From positions 1 through 7,140 of the forward strand of contig CAKORH010000049.1 of the NCBI GenBank assembly GCA_934101235.1: a DNA stretch of 7,140 bases. Direction: 5' to 3'. The notes under the pieces are model-generated. The model saw only the letters and a list, made by a program, of their open reading frames with translations, ran no database searches and was not told the DNA's origin. This document shows positions 1 through 5,698 of the stretch, one piece after another (position 1 is the stretch's first letter; every line of letters begins with the position of its first letter). Source of the stretch: an uncultured Bacilli bacterium. GTDB lineage: Bacteria > Bacillota_I > Bacilli_A > RF39 > UBA660. A program made the position numbers and the translations under genes.

Positions 1-163
1 CAATAGAAGTTTTACCAATACCTGGTTTACCATATAAAATCATAGAAAAAAGATGTTTGTTATTTACTAAGTTAGTTAATACTTTATTATCACCTATAAG
101 GTGTTTTTGACCAATAATATCATTTAATTTAGTTGGTCTTAATATATTTGCAAGTAATTCCAT
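1..163 (-). CDS. rarA: Replication-associated recombination protein A (RarA/MgsA), N-terminal fragment
   Basis: Only the first 54 residues are in the window; the gene runs off the left edge. They read as a RarA-type AAA+ ATPase start: MELLANILRP, then the IIGQKHLIG segment (residues 16-24) typical of the family, then SMILYGKPGIGKT with the Walker A loop at residues 45-52. RarA proteins are clamp-loader-like ATPases acting at stalled replication forks with SSB. The usual Walker A in this family is GPPGIGKT; here the second residue is Lys, a small oddity that keeps the essential GKT. The start is supported by an AAAGTG purine stretch just upstream and by the family's usual N-terminus. The gene is transcribed away from the divergent xer gene. 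The fragment is short, but the two motifs in this order are distinctive. Confidence 0.87.
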   Translation of the reverse strand, partial: MELLANILRPTKLNDIIGQKHLIGDNKVLTNLVNNKHLFSMILYGKPGIGKTSI

Positions 164-190
164 ATAATCACACTTTCTATATATAATTTT

Positions 191-213
191 ATCATAATTA
201 GAAATTTTATGAT
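191..213. repeat. Inverted repeat between rarA and xer
   Basis: ATCATAA (191-197) and TTATGAT (207-213) are perfect 7-base inverted arms around a 9-base centre. They lie in the divergent intergenic region, just upstream of the proposed xer -35. It could be an operator for either gene, but AT-rich DNA produces such repeats by chance. Confidence 0.3.
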
Positions 214-215
214 AG

Positions 216-244
216 TTGTTTTGAGATTTAAAATTTGCTATAAT
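216..244 (+). promoter_or_regulatory. Probable sigma-A promoter of xer (extended -10)
   Basis: A perfect TATAAT (239-244) is preceded by TGC, giving an extended -10 element. TTGTTT (216-221) sits exactly 17 bases upstream as a weak -35. Transcription would start near 251, leaving a leader of about 50 bases before the xer start codon. Confidence 0.55.
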
Positions 245-267
245 TTTATTTAGATATAGTGTAATAT

Positions 268-285
268 TATGTTAACTTGAACATA
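268..285. repeat. Palindrome in the xer leader
   Basis: TATGTT (268-273) and AACATA (280-285) form 6-base inverted arms separated by 6 bases, between the proposed xer promoter and its ribosome binding site. It could be an operator or a small leader hairpin. Its orientation (GTT inward to AAC) does not fit the Firmicute LexA box. Confidence 0.3.
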
Positions 286-304
286 AAAATAGAAAAGTGA
301 TATT

Positions 305-1171
305 ATGAATGATATATATATAAATGATTTTTTATTATATTTAGAACTTGATTTAAACTATTCTAAAAATACTATAAATACATATTTAAATAGTTTAAAT
401 CATTTAAGAGATAATACTAATAAGGATTTATTAAAATTAACTAGTAATGATATAGAAAAATTTATATCAAAGTTAGAAATAGATTCTAGAAGTATTGCTA
501 ATTATTTAAGTGCATATAAAACATTTTATAATTATTATATTAAAATTGGTAAATTAAATAATAACCCTATTGATAGTATTAGTAGTCCTAAATTGGCAAA
601 ACATTTACCTGTTTACTTAACAGTAGATGAAGTAGATAAATTACTTAATATAGAAATTAAAGATGCTTTTAGTGCCAGGAATAAATCTATACTTGAAGTT
701 ATGTATTCAAGTGGTTTAAGAATAAGTGAGTTAATAAATTTAGAATTTAAAAATATTGATCTAAATGATTCAATAATTAGAGTCATGGGTAAGGGTAGTA
801 AAGAAAGGATTGTACCAATAAGTGACTTAGCTATAAAATATTTAAAAATTTATGTTAAAGATTATAGAGCTAGTTTGGTAAAAAATGAAACAAATAATTA
901 TGTTTATTTAAATAATCATGGTAAAAAAATGACAAGACAAGGTGTATTTAAAATGATTAAAAAGTTAACTAGTGAAAAAGGTATAAATAAAGATGTATCT
1001 CCTCATACATTAAGGCATAGTATTGCAACACATATGTTAGAAAATGGTGCTGATTTAAGAATTATTCAAGAATTCTTAGGCCATGAAAATATAGGAACTA
1101 CTCAAATATATACTCATTTAACAAATGAAAAATTAAAGAATGATTATATGGAATATTTTCCTAGAAATTAA
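305..1171 (+). CDS. xerD: Tyrosine recombinase, XerD-like
   Basis: The 288-residue product has the full Xer layout: an N-terminal SAM-like core-binding domain (about residues 1-90), then the catalytic domain. All catalytic residues are in place: Arg139 (SSGLRISEL), Lys163 (MGKGSKERIVP), His234 and Arg237 (HTLRHS), His260 (LGHENI) and the nucleophile Tyr269 (TTQIYTHL). The SPKLAKHLP linker and the C-terminal LTNEKLKNDYMEYFPRN resemble Firmicute XerD (RipX) more than XerC. Xer recombinases resolve chromosome dimers at dif, with FtsK/SpoIIIE activation at the septum. The start follows AAAAGTGAT with good spacing. The gene has its own promoter and terminator. A dif-like site lies about 1.55 kb downstream (2718-2745), which fits a chromosomal housekeeping role rather than a mobile-element integrase. 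XerC versus XerD is assigned by memory of motifs, not by a tree. Confidence 0.85.
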   Translation: MNDIYINDFLLYLELDLNYSKNTINTYLNSLNHLRDNTNKDLLKLTSNDIEKFISKLEIDSRSIANYLSAYKTFYNYYIKIGKLNNNPIDSISSPKLAKHLPVYLTVDEVDKLLNIEIKDAFSARNKSILEVMYSSGLRISELINLEFKNIDLNDSIIRVMGKGSKERIVPISDLAIKYLKIYVKDYRASLVKNETNNYVYLNNHGKKMTRQGVFKMIKKLTSEKGINKDVSPHTLRHSIATHMLENGADLRIIQEFLGHENIGTTQIYTHLTNEKLKNDYMEYFPRN

Positions 1172-1212
1172 AAGAAACTATTATGAAATAATCAATAGTT
1201 TCTTTTATATTT
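1170..1212. terminator. Bidirectional terminator between xer and the small Arg/Cys gene
   Basis: A perfect 13-base-pair stem, AAAAGAAACTATT (1170-1182) with AATAGTTTCTTTT (1194-1206), encloses an 11-base loop. It overlaps the xer stop codon and lies 14 bases past the stop of the convergent small gene at 1221-1346. T-rich arms on both strands allow it to serve both genes. Confidence 0.8.
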
Positions 1213-1220
1213 GCCTTTAA

Positions 1221-1346
1221 CTAACGTGCACTATTTTTTGAACATCTAGCTTGAGCTTTTTCAGAATTTTTAGTTCTAGCATTACATTTAGAACAATTTG
1301 TTTTTCTAGCTCTAGAATTTGTTCTAGCATTATTTTTATTGTCCAT
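1221..1346 (-). CDS. Small Arg/Asn/Lys/Cys-rich protein (41 aa), unknown function
   Basis: This 41-residue reading frame has one of the best ribosome binding sites in the window: GGGAGG (1353-1358 on the plus strand as CCTCCC) exactly 6 bases before ATG. The protein begins MDNKNNARTNSRAR and is strongly basic and polar. It has almost no hydrophobic residues, five Ala-Arg dipeptides (residues 7, 13, 23, 33, 40) and three cysteines (18, 21, 35), including a C-S-K-C pair. It ends at TAG and is followed by the shared terminator with xer. I do not recognise a family. Short Asn/Lys/Ser-rich basic proteins occur in spore-forming Firmicutes, so a nucleic-acid or spore-associated role is possible, but this is a guess. 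The opposite-strand reading frame over the same bases lacks a ribosome binding site. Confidence 0.72.
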   Translation of the reverse strand: MDNKNNARTNSRARKTNCSKCNARTKNSEKAQARCSKNSAR

Positions 1347-1387
1347 AACTTACCTCCCACTATTATTATGGAAAGATATGAATATTA

Positions 1388-1393
1388 TATAAT
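1388..1393 (+). promoter_or_regulatory. Candidate -10 element for the ZIP gene
   Basis: TATAAT sits about 55 bases before the ZIP start, inside the palindrome ATTATATAAT, so it could read in either direction and serve the divergent small gene too. No convincing -35 is visible at 16-18 bases on either strand. Confidence 0.3.
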
Positions 1394-1447
1394 GGTAATT
1401 TCTGGCTATATTTTTTTAATTTTCTCATATATTTTAATGTGATATTT

Positions 1448-2203
1448 ATGAATAATTTTATGTATGCATTTATAATTAGTACACTTGCTGGATTATCTAC
1501 TTTACTTGGATGTTTATTTATATTTATTAGAAGTAAAAATGTTAATAAATTTTTAAGTATAAGTTTAAGTTTTAGTGCTGTGGTGATGATGTTAATAAGT
1601 ATTTTTGATTTAATACCTAACTCTTTTTTTAGCTTATTAAATAAATATAAATTTATAGGTTTTATTATTAGTTTAATAAGTTTTTTATGTGGTATATTTT
1701 TAATTAATATTTCTAATAAGATTATAGATAGGCTAGAGAGTAAAGGGAGTAGTTTATATAAACTTGGTATAATAAGTGCCATTGTATTAATGTTACATAA
1801 TATACCAGAGGGAATTATTACTTTTTTAACTAGTGGTAATGATCTAAGATTAGGTATAAAAATTGCGTTAGCAATAACATTACATAATATACCTGAAGGA
1901 ATATGTATTGCTGTTCCATTATATTATTCTACTAGATCATATAAAAAGGCAATTAAAATGACATTAATAAGTGGACTTTCAGAACCTTTTGGAGCAATAA
2001 TTGCATACCTGTTTTTAGCTAAATATATTACTACTAGTATGTTAGATATAATATTTATAGTAGTAGCAGGAATAATGGTAAGTCTTGCCATAAATGAAAT
2101 ATTAAAAGAATCTATTAAATATAGTAATAAAAACAATAAATACATTTATGTAGGATTTGTTATTGGAATTATATTTTTTCTAATTAGTATGATTTTTATA
2201 TAA
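1448..2203 (+). CDS. ZIP-family divalent metal transporter (ZupT-like)
   Basis: The 251-residue protein is mostly hydrophobic, with about eight predicted membrane segments, as in ZIP transporters. These carry zinc, iron or manganese into the cytoplasm. The metal-path motif HNIPEG occurs twice, at residues 117-122 and 146-151, corresponding to TM4 and TM5. SGLSEPFGA (175-183) supplies the conserved Glu179 that follows them. A small hydrophilic loop lies around 90-105. Length fits bacterial ZupT/GufA-type members. I start it at ATG 1448 because GTGAT precedes it at the spacing seen for other genes here; an in-frame GTG at 1439 would add three residues but has no ribosome binding site. It is a single-gene unit. 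Metal specificity cannot be read from the sequence, so no gene symbol is given. Confidence 0.88.
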   Translation: MNNFMYAFIISTLAGLSTLLGCLFIFIRSKNVNKFLSISLSFSAVVMMLISIFDLIPNSFFSLLNKYKFIGFIISLISFLCGIFLINISNKIIDRLESKGSSLYKLGIISAIVLMLHNIPEGIITFLTSGNDLRLGIKIALAITLHNIPEGICIAVPLYYSTRSYKKAIKMTLISGLSEPFGAIIAYLFLAKYITTSMLDIIFIVVAGIMVSLAINEILKESIKYSNKNNKYIYVGFVIGIIFFLISMIFI

Positions 2204-2206
2204 GAC

Positions 2207-2238
2207 TTATCCCCTATTTTTAAATAGAGTAGGGGTAA
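2207..2238 (+). terminator. Hairpin after the ZIP gene, possible weak terminator
   Basis: CCCCTA (2211-2216) pairs with TAGGGG (2230-2235), extended by TTA/TAA beyond a bulged T. The hairpin begins 3 bases after the ZIP stop codon and is unusually GC-rich for this region. No T-run follows, so termination strength is doubtful; it could instead protect the mRNA 3' end. Confidence 0.45.
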
Positions 2239-2288
2239 TAGAACATTTTAAATAGATATATGTGTATTATGAATTGGTTTTAAAAATT

Positions 2289-2327
2289 ATTGTTCCTCCT
2301 TAAATAAATTAATTAAAAAGGAACAAT
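2289..2327. repeat. Inverted repeat / hairpin in the gene-free region
   Basis: ATTGTTCCT (2289-2297) and AGGAACAAT (2319-2327) are perfect 9-base inverted arms around a 21-base AT-rich loop. On the minus strand the stem is followed by AATTTTTA, so it may act as a weak minus-strand terminator. Confidence 0.5.
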
Positions 2328-2620
2328 TAATAAATAAAATATTTTGTAATTGTTTATTTAATTGAATTATAAAAAAATATTAAATAATAAAATATATTTT
2401 AAATGCTAAAAAAAGAATTAAGCCCCCTATCAATTATTTTTTTAAAAATAGGTGTAGTGAGAAAGATAAGATTTAAGTATGCGTATGAATGAATAAGTAA
2501 ATTAATAAATAATTAAATTGATTAATAAAGTATAATATTATGAATAATAAGATTATAAAAAAATGGAAAGATATATATAATGTAATGAAGTATAACAAGA
2601 TAAAAAAATTTATTAGCAAA

Positions 2621-2667
2621 TAAAAAATAAGTAAACTATTGGTTATTTATAATAGAGTTACTTATTT
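2621..2667 (-). terminator. Terminator-like hairpin left of dif (minus strand)
   Basis: AAATAAGTAA (2625-2634) pairs perfectly with TTACTTATTT (2658-2667). An inner CTATT/AATAG stem (2636-2640, 2651-2655) is separated by a small internal loop. Read on the minus strand the stem runs into a T-rich tail (TTTTTTATTT). No minus-strand gene directly upstream is evident, so its client is unknown. Confidence 0.45.
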
Positions 2668-2680
2668 AATAAATTAATTA

Positions 2681-2704
2681 GATTATCAACTAATCATCTT
2701 TTTT
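2681..2704 (+). terminator. Weak plus-strand terminator-like hairpin just left of dif
   Basis: GATTA (2681-2685) and TAATC (2691-2695) form a 5-base-pair stem with a 5-base loop, followed closely by TCTTTTTT. It ends about 13 bases before the dif-like site and may stop transcripts from entering it. The stem is short. Confidence 0.3.
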
Positions 2705-2717
2705 ATCAAAATGTAGA

Positions 2718-2745
2718 AGTTAACATAATATATATTATATGAAGT
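2718..2745 (-). other. dif: dif site (XerC/XerD chromosome dimer resolution site)
   Basis: On the plus strand the site reads as an 11-base arm AGTTAACATAA (2718-2728), a 6-base centre TATATA (2729-2734) and an 11-base arm TTATATGAAGT (2735-2745). Its reverse complement agrees with the B. subtilis dif sequence, as I remember it, at 25 of 28 positions. The differences are two in the XerC-side arm and one in the XerD-side arm. The XerD-side arm (TTATGTTAACT on the minus strand) also matches the Escherichia coli dif XerD arm at 10 of 11 positions. The centre is the standard 6 bases, and the two arms are inverted relative to each other at 8 of 11 positions. It lies in a gene-free region between convergently oriented genes, where a terminus site is expected, and an xerD-like gene is nearby. 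Confidence 0.88.
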
Positions 2746-2970
2746 TGTGTATTGTGTGAAAAAATGATAACTATTTAATATAATATTGGTATTTTGTTTT
2801 TATAATATAATTTAAAATATATTTTAGTGCTTTCTATTATTACTTATCTACTTTTAAAATAAAAAATATTAGTATAGTATATTATTTTAGTTATTATATA
2901 TAAAATGAGTAATTTTTAAAATAATAATAAATATATAATACATCGCTACATACATTATTCCCTACTCTTC

Positions 2971-3015
2971 AATAAAAAGAAAGAGGGGAGTTCAATTTAT
3001 TTTTAAACTCCTCTT
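2971..3015 (-). terminator. Terminator of the HTH regulator gene
   Basis: On the minus strand AAGAGGAGTT (3006-3015) pairs with AACTCCCCTCTT (2981-2992), with a two-base bulge. A T-rich tail (TCTTTTTATT, 2971-2980) follows. The stem overlaps the stop codon. Confidence 0.75.
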
Positions 3016-3770
3016 GATTGTATTTCAGCAATCTTTTCAAATACTTCTGCAGCATTGGATGCGTTTATTTCATTGTATCCTAATTCTCTTAATGCTTGAA
3101 TTTTAACTGTATTTAATTGTTGTGTTCTAGATAATTTTTCTTCGTTTCTAGCTTCAATTTCTGCAACAAATCTATCTCTTGAAACTATTACTTTACTTTT
3201 TGATGCTCCCCCATTATTGTATAATGTGAATGCAGAGTGTATTATACCTTCAAACATAAATTGTTTATCTTCATTAAATACAAAATCATTTGGTTTAGTA
3301 AATCCTGTTGCTTTACTTACATAGCCTAATAAATACTTTAATTCAGGTACATTGTCTACTGATTGTAGTAAATGATATAGATATTCTATTACATAATAAT
3401 TTTCGTTTGTATTATCTTCTGTTAATTTTTCTTTTAATAAAAATGTAAAATCAGATAATAATAATTGTTCTTCTTTTTTTAAACCTTTAATATCTATTAA
3501 ATCATAACTATTCATTTTGTTAGTACAGTTTAGTCTTTCTTCTACTGCTTCTAAATATTCAGTATTAATTTTTATATCTTTTAAAGTTTCTTCTTCGCCG
3601 TCTTCTACATTTAATAATTTAAATAATAGTATCTTTTTTTCTTTTGGCCATTTATTTATATTATCAAACTCTAAATAGTTATATACCATTTGTCTTGAAA
3701 CACCTAAGTATTTAGCTAATTTAACTTTTGATATTCCTAATTCATTTAATATTCTTTTTAATTCGTTCAT
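3003..3770 (-). CDS. XRE-type helix-turn-helix protein, unknown regulon
   Basis: The 255-residue protein opens with a helix-turn-helix at about residues 3-34; LAKYLGVSRQMVYNYLE (18-34) has the classic turn and recognition helix of XRE/Cro-type DNA-binding domains. The rest (about 60-255) is mainly helical and charged, and I do not recognise its family. A central hydrophobic helical block (about 95-185) is followed by a charged stretch (200-225) that could form a coiled coil and by a short C-terminal helical segment (227-252). It is probably a transcription factor with a C-terminal dimerisation or ligand domain, but no ligand-binding motif is visible. It stands alone between its own consensus promoter and terminator. 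It is the first gene right of dif, so a role in terminus biology is conceivable but unsupported. The ribosome binding site is weak (AAAAGAG), but the HTH starts at residue 3, so the start is likely right. Confidence 0.8.
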   Translation of the reverse strand: MNELKRILNELGISKVKLAKYLGVSRQMVYNYLEFDNINKWPKEKKILLFKLLNVEDGEEETLKDIKINTEYLEAVEERLNCTNKMNSYDLIDIKGLKKEEQLLLSDFTFLLKEKLTEDNTNENYYVIEYLYHLLQSVDNVPELKYLLGYVSKATGFTKPNDFVFNEDKQFMFEGIIHSAFTLYNNGGASKSKVIVSRDRFVAEIEARNEEKLSRTQQLNTVKIQALRELGYNEINASNAAEVFEKIAEIQSRGV

Positions 3771-3807
3771 TTGTTATCTACTCTTTTCTAATCAAAATTG
3801 TTTACAT

Positions 3808-3834
3808 ATTAATTGTATCTTACTATACATTAAT
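3808..3834. promoter_or_regulatory. Candidate operator overlapping the HTH gene promoter
   Basis: ATTAATTGTAT (3808-3818) and ATACATTAAT (3825-3834) are inverted copies of one another apart from a single extra T. The pair covers the -10 element and most of the promoter spacer, as expected for an autoregulated HTH repressor. No protein binding can be shown from sequence. Confidence 0.4.
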
Positions 3835-3841
3835 TTGTCAA
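3812..3841 (-). promoter_or_regulatory. Sigma-A promoter of the HTH regulator
   Basis: Read on the minus strand, a perfect TTGACA (3836-3841) is followed after 18 bases by TACAAT (3812-3817). Transcription would begin near 3805, giving a leader of about 35 bases. It lies downstream of the mnmA terminator, so the regulator is an independent unit. Confidence 0.75.
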
Positions 3842-3861
3842 GAATAAGTAAAGTAATTTAT

Positions 3862-3890
3862 ATAAAAAATAGGGTGTTCTCCCCTACTTT
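3862..3890 (-). terminator. Terminator of the spoIIM-mnmA operon
   Basis: On the minus strand AAGTAGGG (3882-3889) pairs with CCCTATTT (3867-3874), including one G-T wobble, around the loop GAGAACA. The T-run continues directly from the stem. It overlaps the end of the mnmA stop codon. Confidence 0.75.
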
Positions 3891-4995
3891 ATAAATACCA
3901 TAATTTTTTATTGTTACGTCTTACTTCTTTTATTATTCCACTACCTAAACATTCTCTTCCTAAATATAATACACATGCTTGTCCTGGAGTAACTGCAGAA
4001 ACTTTCTCAGGATATTTAACTAATATTTCACCATTATTTAAATATTCCAATTGTACATCATAATCAGGACCTCTATATCTAAATTTTGCAGTACAAAAGG
4101 CTGGATGTTTTGCTGAAATAAAGTTAATGTTGTCAATTATACATGAATCACTATAAAGTGTATCAGGATCATTACCAAATGCAACATAAAGAATGTTTTT
4201 TTCTACATTTTTTCCTACTACAAAATGTTTTTCTGGATTACCACTAATTCCTACATTACGTCTTTGACCAATTGTATAATTCATTAAACCAGAATGCTTA
4301 CCAATTACTTCCATAGTATCTATATCAATTATATCTCCTGGATTTGGTTTTAAATAATTTTGAATAAATTTTTGATAATTTCTTTCTCCTATAAAACATA
4401 TACCTGTAGAATCTTTTTTATGTGCAGTTATTAAATCTAATTTCTCTGCTATTTCTCTTACTTCTGGTTTTGTTACTTCACCTAATGGAAATATAACATC
4501 TTTTAATTGCTCATAGCTTACTTGTGCTAAAAAGTATGTTTGATCTTTATTTAAATCTTTTGCTCTTAATAATCTATTTCCTTCTATTTTTGCATAGTGT
4601 CCAGTTGCTATATAGTCTGCTCCTAATTTACGCGCTTCTTTTATAAATAAATCAAATTTAATATATTTATTACACATTAAATCAGGGTTAGGAGTTCTGC
4701 CTAATTTTAATTCATTTAAAAAGTAAGTAAATACATTATCCCAATATTCTTTAATAAAATCTACTCTGTGTAATTCAATATTTAATTTTTTACATACACT
4801 TAATGCATCATTATAATCTTGTTCTTGTGGACATATATTATTATCTAGGTTAGGGTTACCATTAATATCATTATTAATCATACTATCCCAATTTCTCATA
4901 AATAAACCTATTACTTCGTATCCTTGCTCTTTTAATAGATATGCTGCTACGCTTGAATCTACTCCACCTGACATTCCAATTACTACTTTTGACAT
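3889..4995 (-). CDS. mnmA: tRNA-specific 2-thiouridylase MnmA
   Basis: The 368-residue protein is full length for MnmA. This enzyme activates U34 of Lys, Glu and Gln tRNAs with ATP and inserts sulfur received from a cysteine desulfurase/relay. The N-terminal PP-loop GMSGGVDSS (residues 7-15) binds ATP. The catalytic cysteines are Cys108 in GRTPNPDLMCN and Cys200 in DSTGICFIGER. TGHYAKI (131-137), DQTYFL (151-156) and GQRRNVGI (243-250) are further family landmarks, and the C-terminal beta-barrel domain (about 255-368) closes the protein. A strong AGGTGAT site precedes the start. It lies only 29 bases downstream of spoIIM with no promoter visible between, so the two are probably co-transcribed, ending at the hairpin at 3862-3890. 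No odd residues were noticed at the active site. Confidence 0.97.
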   Translation of the reverse strand: MSKVVIGMSGGVDSSVAAYLLKEQGYEVIGLFMRNWDSMINNDINGNPNLDNNICPQEQDYNDALSVCKKLNIELHRVDFIKEYWDNVFTYFLNELKLGRTPNPDLMCNKYIKFDLFIKEARKLGADYIATGHYAKIEGNRLLRAKDLNKDQTYFLAQVSYEQLKDVIFPLGEVTKPEVREIAEKLDLITAHKKDSTGICFIGERNYQKFIQNYLKPNPGDIIDIDTMEVIGKHSGLMNYTIGQRRNVGISGNPEKHFVVGKNVEKNILYVAFGNDPDTLYSDSCIIDNINFISAKHPAFCTAKFRYRGPDYDVQLEYLNNGEILVKYPEKVSAVTPGQACVLYLGRECLGSGIIKEVRRNNKKLWYL

Positions 4996-5024
4996 AAAAA
5001 ATCACCTAAATGAATTATACCAAG

Positions 5025-5618
5025 TTAGAGAAGAAAAATAAATAGTTTAATTATTTTTGGTATTATAAATATACCTAATATATTATATAAAGTTATAGTT
5101 ATTATACTAAATAGTATTCTTATAAAGAATTTAGAGTATATTTTATATATATTTATATCTTGTTTATTTTTTATATATAGGATAAATATCTTATAAAAGT
5201 TATATATATTTATTATTATATATATTAATATTATTAAGTATAATAGTTTAGTTAAAGTTAAATATATACTACTAAATAAAAAGCCTTTAAAGCCATGATT
5301 TTTAATAATTATACCTAATAATAAACCAATACTCATATTTTCTATAAAAAGTGCCAAAAATGGTATAAAAATACCTATTATAGTTAATGAAGAAATTATT
5401 ATTATAATATAACTTAATATAGGATATAAAAAATTACTTAGCATGTTAGTATTATAATTATTTACTAATTCTATAAAGTATTTATAAATATTATTAGATA
5501 AATCATTATCTACACCTAATGATAATATTAAACCTAATGTAATGCTTATTGATATTATAGATAATATAATTAAATATAATTTACTATGTTTACTAAATTG
5601 ACCCTTAATATAATTCAT
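5025..5618 (-). CDS. spoIIM: Stage II sporulation protein M-like membrane protein
   Basis: The 197-residue protein is overwhelmingly Ile/Leu/Tyr-rich, with about five membrane segments (roughly residues 13-35, 66-92, 95-106, 112-148 and 165-197). The middle segment, with IPFLALFIENMSIGLLLG followed by NHGFKGFLFSSIYL (107-120), follows the pattern of SpoIIM/DUF95 proteins. There a conserved membrane pair is followed by a Gly-rich loop and a helix. In B. subtilis SpoIIM joins SpoIID and SpoIIP in the engulfment machinery that remodels septal peptidoglycan. Length agrees with the family (about 200). An AGGTGAT site precedes the start. Its pairing with mnmA gives no functional clue. In B. subtilis spoIIM lies close to xerD (ripX), and an xerD-like gene is about 4 kb away here. 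The assignment rests on topology and one motif region, so another DUF95 role is possible. Confidence 0.72.
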   Translation of the reverse strand: MNYIKGQFSKHSKLYLIILSIISISITLGLILSLGVDNDLSNNIYKYFIELVNNYNTNMLSNFLYPILSYIIIIISSLTIIGIFIPFLALFIENMSIGLLLGIIIKNHGFKGFLFSSIYLTLTKLLYLIILIYIIINIYNFYKIFILYIKNKQDINIYKIYSKFFIRILFSIITITLYNILGIFIIPKIIKLFIFLL

Positions 5619-5668
5619 GCTATCACCTATTTAATAATATTTAATACTTTATTTATTATTCATAATTT

Positions 5669-5676
5669 AGTATAAT
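5669..5676. promoter_or_regulatory. Overlapping divergent -10 elements between spoIIM and the DUF4044-like gene
   Basis: TATAAT (5671-5676) reads toward the small plus-strand gene, while TATACT on the minus strand (5669-5674) reads toward spoIIM. The two overlap, so the genes may compete for polymerase. No good -35 is visible for either. Confidence 0.35.
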
Positions 5677-5698
5677 TATTATGTTGAGGTGAAATATT

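Larger units (their letters stand above)
2204..3002. other. Gene-free, very AT-rich region around the dif site
   Basis: About 800 bases hold no reading frame longer than about 30 codons with a credible start. By hand count, 2204-2745 has about 60 G and 29 C on the plus strand (roughly 16% GC). The stretch contains several hairpins (2207-2238, 2289-2327, 2625-2667, 2681-2704, 2971-3015) and the dif-like site at 2718-2745. No tRNA, rRNA, tmRNA, RNase P or SRP signature is recognisable. The best reading is a non-coding replication-terminus segment. Confidence 0.7.

Noticed and set aside
268..285. LexA (SOS) box in front of the Xer gene
   Set aside because: The dyad has GTT and AAC in the reverse arrangement to the Firmicute GAAC-N4-GTTC box.
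1364..1388. Sigma-G-like promoter (CATAATA with a TTATA box upstream) for the 41-residue gene
   Set aside because: The implied transcription start would fall within the ribosome binding site, and AT-rich DNA matches such loose boxes often.
1251..1442. 63-codon plus-strand reading frame
   Set aside because: It is antisense to the 41-residue small gene, has no ribosome binding site and ends just before the ZIP start; its low-complexity Ser/Ile sequence is a shadow.
1366..1782. 138-codon minus-strand reading frame, hydrophobic
   Set aside because: It mirrors the membrane segments of the ZIP gene on the other strand; no ribosome binding site and no recognisable family.
1924..2145. 73-codon minus-strand frame
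   Set aside because: Antisense shadow inside the ZIP gene.
2403..2492. 29-residue plus-strand frame in the gene desert
   Set aside because: No ribosome binding site before its ATG, and part of it covers an AT-rich inverted repeat; consistent with chance.
2540..2623. 27-residue Lys-rich plus-strand peptide followed by a hairpin
   Set aside because: A TATAAT ends only 3 bases before the ATG, so a transcript from it would start inside the start codon; no ribosome binding site. Considered as a toxin-like peptide but not supported.
2887..2955. 22-residue hydrophobic minus-strand peptide (toxin-like)
   Set aside because: Only a weak purine stretch precedes it, it lies after the HTH gene terminator, and its AT-only codons arise easily by chance.
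2204..3002. Replication origin or DnaA-box cluster in the AT-rich region
   Set aside because: No TTATCCACA-like boxes were found on either strand, and the dif site and convergent genes point to a terminus instead.
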